A stretch of 64,000 nucleotides of DNA from Leptolinea sp. HRD-7 (lineage in GTDB: Bacteria; Chloroflexota; Anaerolineae; Anaerolineales; Anaerolineaceae), in NCBI GenBank assembly GCA_024363285.1, contig AP024710.1, positions 3,070,001-3,134,000 of the forward strand, given 5' to 3'. The translations under genes were made by a program, and so were the position numbers. The notes beneath the pieces were generated by a model. It ran no database searches, was not told where the DNA came from, and was given only the letters and a program-made list of their open reading frames with translations. Numbering within the stretch: the first letter of the stretch is position 1; every line of letters begins with the position of its first letter. This document shows positions 1 through 8,413 of the stretch, piece by piece.

Positions 1-1061
1 GCGGGGTTTCTGTTTCCACGGTGTCACGCATATTGAACAATAAACCGGATGTGTCAGAAGAAACCAGAGAACGTGTTTTAGCTGTTATTCGCGATATGCA
101 ATTTACACCGCAGGCATCCTGGCAGCAGCTTGCTTCAGGAAAAAGCCGGTTTATCACCCTGCACTATCCGCAGAATCTGACAAGGATTCACACGATGAAT
201 TCCTTTGTCATTGGTGCCGCGGCTGCTTGCGAAAAATTGAATTACTCCCTGAATATTGTTGTCAGCCCGCTGGATGAAAACAGTCTACTCTCTTTCTTCC
301 GCAGCGGTCAAACGGATGGGATGATCCTGATGGAAATTCTGCTTCACGACTGGCGGGTAGATCTCTTAAGGAAGGCAAATTTTCCGTTTGTGATGTTTGG
401 CCACTGTGAAAATAACACCGGGCTGGATTTTATTGATTTTGACGTGGAAGGCGGAATTCGAAAAGCCGTTGACCACCTGGTTGAATTGGGTCACCGTGAA
501 ATAGGGTTCATTTCCGCAGAACCATATATCTTTACCGGCAGTGAAGTTCATAACGCGTACGGGCATACACATTGGTCAATAAAAGGTTATATTGATGCCT
601 GCGCCCATTATGGTTTGCCGGTTATTTGTGAAAAAGTTCAGGTGATTAAAGAAAGTGTCGAATCACGGGTGACTGATATGCTGAACAATCACCCCAATAT
701 GACAGCCATCCTGACCAGTCAGGATACGGCAATAAGCGGCATCATTAAAGCCATTCAAGACCGCGGATTACGCATTCCTGAAGATATTTCTGTTGTGGCT
801 TCTACTATTGAGCAAATGGCAGAATTGACTACCCCGCCTTTAACAACGATCGATTGTAACGCAGAAGCGGCCAGTTATAAAGCAGCCGTGATGCTGATAG
901 AACATCTGGAAGGAATTTCAGAAGGCAATCAGCAAATATTGTTCCCATTTCATTTGACCGTTCGCGGTAGTACCGGAAAAGCCCGATCAAAAGCTAAGGA
1001 CGGCATCAATCCAGTCTTACGCATGGCAAAGGGAATCAAGAATACATTGATACTGAGATAG
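1..1061 (+). CDS. LacI-family transcriptional regulator, 5' truncated by window edge
   Basis: The frame is open back to base 1. The residues just before the first in-frame GTG (21) read GVSVSTVSRILNNKP, the core of a LacI helix-turn-helix, so the true start lies outside the window. After the HTH comes the hinge and a periplasmic-binding-protein-like effector domain (for example DGMILMEIL and the GHREIGFIS segment) that would bind a sugar. It sits 77 bp upstream of, and co-oriented with, an alpha-galactosidase, so it probably controls that gene in response to an alpha-galactoside or its product. The family assignment is secure; the ligand is inferred from context only. Confidence 0.93.
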   Translation, partial: GVSVSTVSRILNNKPDVSEETRERVLAVIRDMQFTPQASWQQLASGKSRFITLHYPQNLTRIHTMNSFVIGAAAACEKLNYSLNIVVSPLDENSLLSFFRSGQTDGMILMEILLHDWRVDLLRKANFPFVMFGHCENNTGLDFIDFDVEGGIRKAVDHLVELGHREIGFISAEPYIFTGSEVHNAYGHTHWSIKGYIDACAHYGLPVICEKVQVIKESVESRVTDMLNNHPNMTAILTSQDTAISGIIKAIQDRGLRIPEDISVVASTIEQMAELTTPPLTTIDCNAEAASYKAAVMLIEHLEGISEGNQQILFPFHLTVRGSTGKARSKAKDGINPVLRMAKGIKNTLILR

Positions 1062-1138
1062 TCAAAAACATTCGAGCAAATAAATAAAGAATTAGTAGTG
1101 ATATAAAAAAAAACAGGAGACTTTCAAGGAATTATTAA

Positions 1139-3310
1139 ATGACTTCAAGTCGTACATGCATTCTTTCTCAGTTTACACTCGGTGATATGTTAATTGAATA
1201 TATTCTCGACAATGATACTCAAATTGTCGGATTTCAATTACTTCCCGTATCAAAAAAAGAAAAACGGTTGGAGCGTCGCGAATGGTTGATAAATCATGAA
1301 ACCCGTCTGCTCCCGGATTTTATGCCCGCCATCCGCGCGTGGAAACCCGAGCAATTGGTTCAGGTGAAATTACCCGGTGACCCGGTTTATGGGTTCAGCC
1401 AGGGAGTCACAATGCGGAATAGCCTGTCCACCCTTGAAATGGCGTATTCCGGACAGGAGATTATCGCGGAAGGTGGCAAAACTGACATAGTGACCACCAT
1501 GCGGTCAACCAGAGGATATGCGTGTGAACATCATGTCACTTTTAAAGAGGGCGACCAGGCAATAACGGTTTACTCGGTTTTCCACAATGAAGGAACAGAG
1601 ACCCTCAGTCTGGAATTACTTTCCAGTTTTTCCCTCTCCGGTTTGACTCCCTTTGCCCCCGATGATGCTCCCGGCCGATTGTTTCTTCACCGGTTTCGCA
1701 GCTCATGGAGCGCCGAAGGACGTCATGTTTGTCAGTCAATTGAAGATCTGAATCTGGAACGTTCATGGTCAGGTCATGGTACCCGTTCGGAACGCTTTGG
1801 GCAAGTAGGGTCAATGCCAGTGCGGGGGTATTTCCCGTTTATTGGTGTGGAAGACCGCAGCGCGGGTGTTTTCTGGGGAGCTCAATTAGCCTGGGCCGGT
1901 TCATGGCAGATGGAAGCCTACCGGCGCGACGACCAGTTGTGCATTTCCGGGGGGTTGGCCGATCACGAGTTCGGTCACTGGACGAAAACAGTGGCACCCG
2001 GTGAATCTTTCACAAGTCCGTCAGCGTTTGTGACTACTGTCGCCGGAGATCTGGATGATCTCTGCCACCGCCTGACGTCTTTGCAGGATCATGCGCTGGA
2101 AGATATCCCGGCTTCAGAAGTATCACTGCCGGTGATCGCCAATGAATGGTGCACTTCATGGGGTAACCCGGAGCATAACCGCCTGAAACAGATCGCCGCC
2201 CGCTTGAAGGATTCCGGTGTCAGATACCTGGTCATCGATGCCGGATGGTACCGTAGTGAAGAAGGCAACTGGGAGTTTACCCAGGGTGAGTGGGAACCCA
2301 ACAAGACACTGTTTCCGGAAGGTTTGGCCGCCACAGCAGCCGAGATACGTGAACAGGGACTGATTCCCGGTATCTGGTTTGAGTTCGAAGTGGTCGGCAA
2401 CCAATCTCCCCTGTACGAATCCGCGGCCGGTCACCTGCTAAAACTCAACGGCATTCCGGTGACAGCGGGACAGCGGCGGTTCTGGGACTTCCGTGACCCG
2501 TGGGTGCAGGAATACTTATCCGGTAGAGTGATATCCCTGCTCCGGGAAACCGGTATTGGCTACATCAAGGTTGACTATAACGAGGCCATCGGCCTGGGCG
2601 TTGACGGCTGCGAATCGCCGGGCGAAGGGCTGCGCCAGCATATTGAAGGTGTGCAGAACTTTTTCCGAAGAATGCGGAAAGAACTCCCCCACCTTGTGAT
2701 CGAAGTCTGCGCTTCCGGTGGACACCGCCTGGAGCCGTCCATGCTGGCGCTGGCCAGTATGGGGTCATTCTCTGACGCGCACGAATCACCGGAAATTCCT
2801 ATCATTGCCGCCAACCTGCACCGGCTGATCCTGCCACGGCAGTCACAGATCTGGGCGGTTCTGCACGCCGCTGACTCAACGCAGCGGTTGGTCTATTCAT
2901 TGTCGGCTGGTTTCCTGGGTCGGTTGTGCCTCTCCGGAGAGATCGACCATCTATCGGAAACCCAATGGTCTTTGGTGAAGAATGCCATTAATTTCTATGA
3001 AAAAGTTGCGCCGGTCATCAAGAATGGGAAGAGCCGGGTATATCAGCAGATCAGCCCGTCCTGGCGGCATCCGCAGGGTACGCAGGCGGTTCTCCGTGTG
3101 GCAGATGACGGCAGGTCGGCGTTTGTGGTTATACATTCCTTCGCCGCCCCGCTCCCGGCACAAATTGACATCCCGCTTCCTGAGGGTAATTGGTCTATCG
3201 CGGGTACTTTTCCGGAAAAATTCATCCATGTTGAAGTCAACCGGGATAATATGCGAATAATCCCATCACTGGAGTTCGAAGGAAGTATTCTTTATTTGAA
3301 GAAATCTTGA
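1139..3310 (+). CDS. Alpha-galactosidase, glycoside hydrolase family 36
   Basis: Retaining exo-glycosidase releasing terminal alpha-galactose from oligosaccharides such as raffinose or melibiose. The 723-residue length fits GH36: an N-terminal beta-sandwich (about 1-330), then a (beta/alpha)8 barrel and a C-terminal beta domain. The nucleophile is predicted to be D479 in YIKVDYN and the acid/base D546 in FSDAHES; WFEFEVV (around 415) matches the family's WFEPE strand in position. No signal peptide is visible, so the enzyme is probably cytoplasmic and works on imported sugars. AAGGA lies about 8 nt before the ATG. The acid/base region (SDAHES rather than the commoner SDNTD) suggests a divergent GH36 subgroup, so exact substrate is uncertain. 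A terminator-like hairpin follows. Confidence 0.93.
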   Translation: MTSSRTCILSQFTLGDMLIEYILDNDTQIVGFQLLPVSKKEKRLERREWLINHETRLLPDFMPAIRAWKPEQLVQVKLPGDPVYGFSQGVTMRNSLSTLEMAYSGQEIIAEGGKTDIVTTMRSTRGYACEHHVTFKEGDQAITVYSVFHNEGTETLSLELLSSFSLSGLTPFAPDDAPGRLFLHRFRSSWSAEGRHVCQSIEDLNLERSWSGHGTRSERFGQVGSMPVRGYFPFIGVEDRSAGVFWGAQLAWAGSWQMEAYRRDDQLCISGGLADHEFGHWTKTVAPGESFTSPSAFVTTVAGDLDDLCHRLTSLQDHALEDIPASEVSLPVIANEWCTSWGNPEHNRLKQIAARLKDSGVRYLVIDAGWYRSEEGNWEFTQGEWEPNKTLFPEGLAATAAEIREQGLIPGIWFEFEVVGNQSPLYESAAGHLLKLNGIPVTAGQRRFWDFRDPWVQEYLSGRVISLLRETGIGYIKVDYNEAIGLGVDGCESPGEGLRQHIEGVQNFFRRMRKELPHLVIEVCASGGHRLEPSMLALASMGSFSDAHESPEIPIIAANLHRLILPRQSQIWAVLHAADSTQRLVYSLSAGFLGRLCLSGEIDHLSETQWSLVKNAINFYEKVAPVIKNGKSRVYQQISPSWRHPQGTQAVLRVADDGRSAFVVIHSFAAPLPAQIDIPLPEGNWSIAGTFPEKFIHVEVNRDNMRIIPSLEFEGSILYLKKS

Positions 3311-3342
3311 TAGAAAAGTTCTGTTTGTATCTGGTGATTCAT

Positions 3343-3384
3343 AAAACTGACCTCTGCTGTCTCCGGGGTCAGCTTTTCTTTTTT
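3343..3384 (+). terminator. Rho-independent terminator after the alpha-galactosidase gene
   Basis: AAAACTGACC at 3343-3352 pairs with GGTCAG-C-TTTT at 3367-3377 (one bulged C), followed by a T-rich tract to about 3384. It lies 33 bp past the stop codon and would end the LacI/alpha-galactosidase transcript. Confidence 0.7.
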
Positions 3385-3475
3385 GGATTACAATTTTAAA
3401 GTGCCAACGCAACCGGGGAAATATCTGCCACTAAATTGAAATTATTCAGGTTTTAATCGTTTGATTGGGGAAATT

Positions 3476-4471
3476 TTGAATAACAGACACTCCACCAAAT
3501 TTTCCATTGGGCTGATCATTTTCGGTCTATTTGCGTTCTGTACCTCTTTTATACAGAAACCTGCCCTGTCACCCGCCTTCACGATTACTCCCCCCGCAAT
3601 CCAATCAACAAACACAATAACAGTCCCTATGCAGGCGAAAAATCCAACACCAACTCCCCTTGATGCTACAGAAGCCGCCACCGTCACACCGTATCCATTG
3701 TTGACGGACACTGAAAAAGAGACGTGGTTGATGGATCAACTGACGTCCAATGATACCTGTATATTCCCCTGCTTCCTGGGGATCACGCCGGGAATAAATG
3801 AATGGGACCCCACCGCGAAAAACCTGGAAATCCTCTTTGGTGATGATGTGCAGCAACCATTCAAACCTGGTAGGTCTTTCGAAAACTATACCCTTTTTTA
3901 TGTTGACCTTTCACCGTCAGATGATCCTTACACGAGAATTGGGAACAATGACCTGCTCTTTTATGTAAGAGATGGGAAAATTGATGGCATAAATATCATT
4001 TTGAGCAGCGAAGTTCTTAATAAGGGCAATCCAGATCAATTTATGAATTTATTCAAACAGATGTCGATTGAGAAAACTATGCTGCGGTATGGCCTTCCGG
4101 ATAGTGTCTACATATCCAGCAATGTTCCAATGTCCCCTCTGACCACTTTTGAATACACCATATTCCTGATGTACAACCAGGGGAAATTGCAATTTTCTTA
4201 TTCGGGTACTGGCTCGATATCAGGAGATATGTACCCAATATGTCCCAAATATGTTTTGCCGAAAGGCAGTATTGACGAGAGTATTGAAATTTTCGTCAAT
4301 GCATCACAAACTGGTGACAGCCTAGAGAAAGAATCAAAATTCAATAGTGAGCTTTTCCAACCAATCAATATCAAGGATGCCACCGGGCTGGATATTAAGG
4401 AATTTTACGAGCTAATGACGGTTACGGAAAATAATGCCTGTTTCGATGTCCCATGGAGCCTGTGGATTTGA
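3476..4471 (+). CDS. Exported or membrane-anchored protein of unknown function
   Basis: I do not recognise the family. The N-terminus has a basic start followed by a hydrophobic segment (SIGLIIFGLFAF) and a Cys that is only a poor lipobox, so it is either a signal anchor or a weak lipoprotein signal. A Pro/Thr-rich linker of about 50 residues follows (TPTPLDATEAATVTPYP), the kind of spacer seen in several surface proteins of this genome, and then a globular domain of about 240 residues containing CIFPCFLGITPG. The TTG at 3476 has GGGGA 4-5 nt upstream and is preferred over the TTG at 3461. It opens a run of three co-directional genes for small exported or membrane proteins (3476-5431). Confidence 0.6.
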   Translation: MNNRHSTKFSIGLIIFGLFAFCTSFIQKPALSPAFTITPPAIQSTNTITVPMQAKNPTPTPLDATEAATVTPYPLLTDTEKETWLMDQLTSNDTCIFPCFLGITPGINEWDPTAKNLEILFGDDVQQPFKPGRSFENYTLFYVDLSPSDDPYTRIGNNDLLFYVRDGKIDGINIILSSEVLNKGNPDQFMNLFKQMSIEKTMLRYGLPDSVYISSNVPMSPLTTFEYTIFLMYNQGKLQFSYSGTGSISGDMYPICPKYVLPKGSIDESIEIFVNASQTGDSLEKESKFNSELFQPINIKDATGLDIKEFYELMTVTENNACFDVPWSLWI

Positions 4472-4509
4472 ATGCACAACCTGCATTCTTGATAAAAGGT
4501 TAGTGTCGA

Positions 4510-4788
4510 ATGGAATCAAATTTCGCGCAATATTGGCCAAGCATTGAAATGTACCTTCTGTGCCTGATCCTTCCGGGAATTGTTTTCATAATTTCTGGAA
4601 TTCGAACTATCAGAAAGAAGTCGACAGTAATCCTTGGGCTGAAAGGTGATTTTCATTGGAAGAAACCGACAGTCCTTAAAGGCAAAGAGGCAGAAAAAGA
4701 AGGGGGCTGTTCAGTAGCATTGGGGATTTTCCTCCTGATTTTTGGGGGATTAATGATTCTCGGAATATTTCAATACATCCGGTTTTGA
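4510..4788 (+). CDS. Small two-helix membrane protein, unknown function
   Basis: A 92-residue protein with two predicted membrane spans (about 14-31, YLLCLILPGIVFIIS, and 69-88, VALGIFLLIFGGLMILGIF) joined by a strongly basic loop rich in Lys. That loop would face the cytoplasm. AAAGG is about 9 nt before the ATG. It lies 38 bp downstream of the preceding exported protein and may be co-transcribed. No family is recognised; coding potential rests on the RBS, the plausible topology and the collinear context. Confidence 0.55.
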   Translation: MESNFAQYWPSIEMYLLCLILPGIVFIISGIRTIRKKSTVILGLKGDFHWKKPTVLKGKEAEKEGGCSVALGIFLLIFGGLMILGIFQYIRF

Positions 4789-4870
4789 TTAATCGATTTA
4801 AGAAATAAATTTATTACAGGACTATGCTGTTGAATCCACGGCCTTTATCAAGAATTTTCCGTGAGGAAAA

Positions 4871-5431
4871 ATGAGAAATTTCTGGTTAAATCTTTTCTAC
4901 TTAATTGCTTTGATTTTTCTAGGCGGTTGTATGTCCATCAGGGAAATAATCACTCCTACACGCACTCCACTGCCTCAAGGTGATAGTACCGGCCAGCTTG
5001 AATTGACGGTCAACCTGGGGAAAAAGGTCTACCACGTGGGAGAAGAGATAATTCCTTACGTAAAGATAAGAAATGCCGGGACTAATAACGTCCTTATCAG
5101 GAATAAGTTTTCTCCCGGTTTTGATCACAATGAGATGTACAACAATGTTGATGAGATTTTTCTGGGTCCAACCGGAAAACCGGTTATTAACACAATAATA
5201 GATATTTATTATTTGCCGTATCCTGATTCCGATCTGGAATTTCAGGTGATATACCCCAATCATGAATTCACCGATTCACTCAACCCCCTGGAGTTAAATT
5301 ACCGTATTCAGGAAACGGGGAAATATACCTACCAGATAAAATACCGGAATCATCTCAATCCAACAGACGGTCGTGAAGCATGGAAAGGCACATTGACCTC
5401 TAATACGGTTGAATTTGAGATACTCCCGTAA
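4871..5431 (+). CDS. Putative lipoprotein with an Ig-like domain
   Basis: The N-terminus is a lipoprotein signal: MRN, a hydrophobic core, then FLGGC with the modifiable Cys at 20. A short Thr/Pro linker follows (ITPTRTPLP), then about 140 residues predicted to be all beta (LELTVNLGKKVYHVGEEI, and IRNAGTNNVLI), like the Ig-like domain of BsuPI-type or cell-surface adhesion modules. It ends with a strand-rich segment typical of such folds. GAGGA lies directly upstream of the ATG. Probably anchored to the outer face of the membrane; partner and role unknown. Confidence 0.65.
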   Translation: MRNFWLNLFYLIALIFLGGCMSIREIITPTRTPLPQGDSTGQLELTVNLGKKVYHVGEEIIPYVKIRNAGTNNVLIRNKFSPGFDHNEMYNNVDEIFLGPTGKPVINTIIDIYYLPYPDSDLEFQVIYPNHEFTDSLNPLELNYRIQETGKYTYQIKYRNHLNPTDGREAWKGTLTSNTVEFEILP

Positions 5432-5551
5432 GCCTGGACCTGATCCCTCCCAATCAATCACGTCCATGGAACACAAATAGTAGAATAGATGTTGATGGCA
5501 GATCAATGGTATTGAAAGTTTTCAACTATTTATGGGTATCGAGTCATGTAA

Positions 5552-6232
5552 ATGAAACGTTCCAGGATCAATGAACTTATGCTTTCCGCCATTGAATTTA
5601 TCCGCGGCAGCGGATTCCGGCTGCCGCCATTCGCCTACTGGTCACCGGATAATTGGCGCGATAAAGGGCCTGAAGCAATGGAAATTCCACAGAACGACCT
5701 TGGGTGGGACATCACGGATTTCGGGCATGGCGAATTCGAGAAAACCGGCCTGATCCTGTTTACCCTGCGGAATGGCAACCACCGCGACCCTGAATCAAAA
5801 CCCTACGCCGAAAAGATTATGGTGGCCGAAGAGAACCAGGAAACCCCCATGCATTTCCACTGGAGCAAGACGGAAGACATCATCAACCGTTTCGGCGCGA
5901 AACTGGCCATTGAATTATTCATGTCAACAGAGGATGAAGCGCTTGATACGGTGACGCCTGTCTCGGTTTCCATTGACGGAATCAGGCACGAATTCAAACC
6001 CGGCACTGTGGTTGAACTGGAACCCGGAGAGAGCATCACCCTCACCCCGCGGCTGTATCACCGCTTCTGGGGGCTGGGTGGACGGGTATTGATCGGCGAG
6101 GTCTCTGCCGTCAATGATGATCACGATGACAATCGCTTCCTCTTACCCCAGGGGCGCTTCCCGGCGGTTGAAGAAGACGAAGAACCCTGTCACCTTCTGG
6201 TGGGTGATTACGCGAGATATTACCGCGGGTAA
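5552..6232 (+). CDS. D-lyxose ketol-isomerase (cupin)
   Basis: Interconverts D-lyxose and D-xylulose (EC 5.3.1.15). The 226-residue length and cupin fold match the D-lyxose isomerase family. Likely Mn-binding residues are visible: H101, H103 and E108 in PMHFHWSKTED, and H170 in RLYHRFWG. The N-terminal part (RLPPFAYWSPDNW) is also characteristic. No good Shine-Dalgarno is seen before the ATG at 5552. Together with the alpha-galactosidase upstream it suggests pentose/hexose salvage, but there is no kinase next to it to complete a pathway. Confidence 0.9.
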   Translation: MKRSRINELMLSAIEFIRGSGFRLPPFAYWSPDNWRDKGPEAMEIPQNDLGWDITDFGHGEFEKTGLILFTLRNGNHRDPESKPYAEKIMVAEENQETPMHFHWSKTEDIINRFGAKLAIELFMSTEDEALDTVTPVSVSIDGIRHEFKPGTVVELEPGESITLTPRLYHRFWGLGGRVLIGEVSAVNDDHDDNRFLLPQGRFPAVEEDEEPCHLLVGDYARYYRG

Positions 6233-6542
6233 ATTTTTAAAACTGTTGGGTGGGGTTCTCGCTTGATCGCCCTTGTTCTTCAGGGGCGAGCGCACTCTCA
6301 GGCTGGATGAATCAATTGTCAAGCGGAATGTGTTACTAATTAGAGGAAATTGAGTTAATTTTGTGAATAAATCTACGAAATAGCAAAAATGTGATGTGCT
6401 CAAAATCAAGCACATCATTTGGCTAGTTTCCATATCCTGCTATTTATCGTGTCATATATGAATGAATTCAAAAAATGCATTTTTTTAATTTATTACTACC
6501 ATTTGTAAATAATAAATTTGTAAGATTGATCATTAGACAAAA
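6233..6542. other. Intergenic region, border of the AT-rich island
   Basis: About 310 bp without a supported gene. A possible hairpin (TCGCCC pairing with GGGCGA, 6265-6291) lacks a T tract. From about 6340 the sequence becomes strongly AT-rich, matching the toxin-antitoxin genes that follow and unlike the preceding isomerase gene. I see no convincing promoter, repeat or RNA gene. Confidence 0.5.
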
Positions 6543-7049
6543 TTAGCGAAATGAAAATCTTTGATTTCTTAAAAATTGAAATGTATCAATACATTGAATA
6601 CCTAAATTATGACAAATATTTGGAATTTGAATCTTTTTTCCTCCAATTAGCCCATTAGAATTTCTTACTTCCTGTTTCATAATCTCCATTGTTACAACAG
6701 TAAGATCTTTGGCTTTTGCAAAGGCAATTACTAGTGGATCAGCACAACTTAAAAACGGATTAGCAATATGTGGGAGATAATTGTTCATTACATGATTAGC
6801 AATATTTGTTAGTTCTTCATATGTATCTTCATCTGGTTCAATAAACATCGGGTAAGCATCTGTCCTTGCCCACTGGCAAAGCCTATCATTATTTCCTTCA
6901 ATAATTTCATCATAAACAGGTTTTACACAAAAAATATTTTCTTGCCTTCCCCATAATGCAAGCGCATCCCAAAAAGGAGGGGCTATATCAAAGGAATAAT
7001 ATCTCTTTGATGATTCTACGAATACATTGGTATCAAGACTATATTTCAC
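6543..7049 (-). CDS. DUF4411 PIN-like protein, probable toxin
   Basis: The N-terminal YSLDTNVFVESSKRYYSFD and PPFWDAL are the signature of the DUF4411 family, a PIN-like fold. Acidic residues that could hold the catalytic metal are D6, E48 (VYDEII) and D104 (CADPLVIAFA), as expected for a Mg-dependent ribonuclease. It begins a few bases after the stop of the upstream XRE/ImmA gene, so the two form an operon with the antitoxin-like gene first. The GTG at 7049 has AAGGGG 7 nt upstream; the GTG at 7055 is an alternative. AT-rich compared with flanking genes, which suggests transfer. Nuclease activity is inferred from the fold. Confidence 0.85.
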   Translation of the reverse strand: MKYSLDTNVFVESSKRYYSFDIAPPFWDALALWGRQENIFCVKPVYDEIIEGNNDRLCQWARTDAYPMFIEPDEDTYEELTNIANHVMNNYLPHIANPFLSCADPLVIAFAKAKDLTVVTMEIMKQEVRNSNGLIGGKKIQIPNICHNLGIQCIDTFQFLRNQRFSFR

Positions 7050-7058
7050 AAACACCCC

Positions 7059-8216
7059 TTAAAATCTTTGCATAACCCCATCAAGTGTCTTGGGATGTAC
7101 ATTCAAAATCTGTGCAGCTTCACGATACATAACATCCCCTTGGCGAAGGGCAGAGAGTACTTCTTGAACAAATACTCGGCTATTTCTAACGCGCCATGTA
7201 TTATAAAAGGTTCCCTTTGCTTCACTATTTTGCATAATAGGTTCGATTTTCGATTCAGCAATTTGATAAAGGGAATAAAAAATATCTCTTGAGATTAATT
7301 GTTGTTCATATTCGCGTATAAGAATTGAAAACACACTTACTTTAAATAATTCGGCGATTTCTTGAGATTTTTCAAAAATATCTTTTGTCCTAATATTTTT
7401 CCAAATTTCTCTGAATTCATCGGTAGGAATAAGTAATTCGGCAGAAACAAGATTACAGAATTTTTCAATCCGGGATAAATTTAATGCTTCTGAAGGAGAT
7501 GGATTAGAAATACCACCTGATCCAATCCATATATGTGCCAATTCGTGCCCTAATGTAAATATTCGCCCAGAAATTGAATCACTTGTATTGATAAAAATAA
7601 CTGGTGCATAATTATCAATAATCGTAAACCCTCGGAACTCATTAACGGAAAGATGTCTATGTGTATCATTAATAACTATACTATTTTGAAGAACAATTAT
7701 TCCTGCCTCTTCAGTTTTACTCACAAAACTTTTCAAATGATCTTCCCAAGTCCTAAATTTTTTTCCTGGGATTTTTTCTAATTTTAATTTTTCGCGAATA
7801 TCGACAGCTATATCTTTAGGTTCATTTGAAATATTATATTTTCCAATAAATTCATTGGGTTCCCAACCTTCTTGGATTCTCCAATCATGTAACCAATCGC
7901 GTTTTCTTAATGCATCATTGATTGTTTCTTCTAAACCGATGCTAAAGTGCCCTTTTTGCTTTTCGGGAACTGTCCGAAAATCAGCAATTGGTGAGATTGT
8001 TTTTGGTATCTCAGATAAAAATAGATACCCAAAAGGAATATGTAAAACATTTGCCAAGAATTGAGCCTGGCGAAGAGTAGGAAATTCCTTTCCATCCTCA
8101 ATCTTGCGCAAAAGGTCCTCGTTTACCCCAATTTTTTTTGCGAGTTCTGATTGATTAAGAGAGGATCGCTCTCGAGCCCATATGAGTATTAGTGGGTTTA
8201 TTGTGGCACGAGACAA
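7059..8216 (-). CDS. XRE-family regulator with ImmA/IrrE-type metallopeptidase domain (antitoxin)
   Basis: The N-terminal HTH is clear (LNQSELAKKIGVNEDLL), followed by a linker and an ImmA/IrrE (COG2856) domain with the zinc motif HELAH and the family's downstream Glu/Ala-rich helix (IEKFCNLVSAELLIP). A C-terminal segment predicted helical closes the protein. Such proteins repress their own operon and neutralise the partner, here the DUF4411 PIN-like protein. The TTG at 8216 is preferred: GGAGGG lies 8 nt upstream and a TATAAT at 8241-8246 would start the transcript just before it. A GTG at 8282 would add 22 residues but has no RBS and lies upstream of that -10 box. Base composition is AT-rich, like its partner. 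Confidence 0.87.
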   Translation of the reverse strand: MSRATINPLILIWARERSSLNQSELAKKIGVNEDLLRKIEDGKEFPTLRQAQFLANVLHIPFGYLFLSEIPKTISPIADFRTVPEKQKGHFSIGLEETINDALRKRDWLHDWRIQEGWEPNEFIGKYNISNEPKDIAVDIREKLKLEKIPGKKFRTWEDHLKSFVSKTEEAGIIVLQNSIVINDTHRHLSVNEFRGFTIIDNYAPVIFINTSDSISGRIFTLGHELAHIWIGSGGISNPSPSEALNLSRIEKFCNLVSAELLIPTDEFREIWKNIRTKDIFEKSQEIAELFKVSVFSILIREYEQQLISRDIFYSLYQIAESKIEPIMQNSEAKGTFYNTWRVRNSRVFVQEVLSALRQGDVMYREAAQILNVHPKTLDGVMQRF

Positions 8217-8240
8217 AACTTTATCCCTCCAATTTCCCGT

Positions 8241-8246
8241 ATTATA
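8241..8246 (-). promoter_or_regulatory. -10 element of the toxin-antitoxin operon
   Basis: TATAAT on the minus strand, with transcription predicted to begin near 8234, immediately before the GGAGGG that serves the TTG start at 8216. No good -35 hexamer is present, which is common where a regulator controls the site. Confidence 0.5.
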
Positions 8247-8369
8247 CCTTTTTTCATATTGTTGAGTTCTGAAATTAAACACTAAAAATTATGTAAATAA
8301 TCAAGAAAAACTACGCAAAATAATTATGATTCTTGATCAGAAGAACCTAGTGTGGCTTATTTCTAAGAC

Positions 8370-8413
8370 CCATACCAACCTCCGATCTCACGGTACCGAA
8401 CCGTGTGCTCTAC
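8370..8413 (-). pseudogene. Fragment resembling tRNA-Pro(CGG)
   Basis: Read on the minus strand, GTAGAGC (3' half of a D arm) is followed by CACGG-TTCGGTA-CCGTG (8389-8405), a 5-bp stem with a 7-nt loop whose positions 34-36 are CGG. Then comes AGATC as variable region and GGAGGTT as the 5' half of a T arm. Spacing matches bacterial tRNA-Pro(CGG) position for position. The T loop is degraded (TTGGTAT rather than TTCGAAT), and the acceptor stem and 5' part are absent, so it cannot be a working tRNA. It overlaps the stop codon of the dynamin-like gene and borders the AT-rich toxin-antitoxin island. It could also be read simply as a hairpin after the GTPase gene. Confidence 0.5.
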
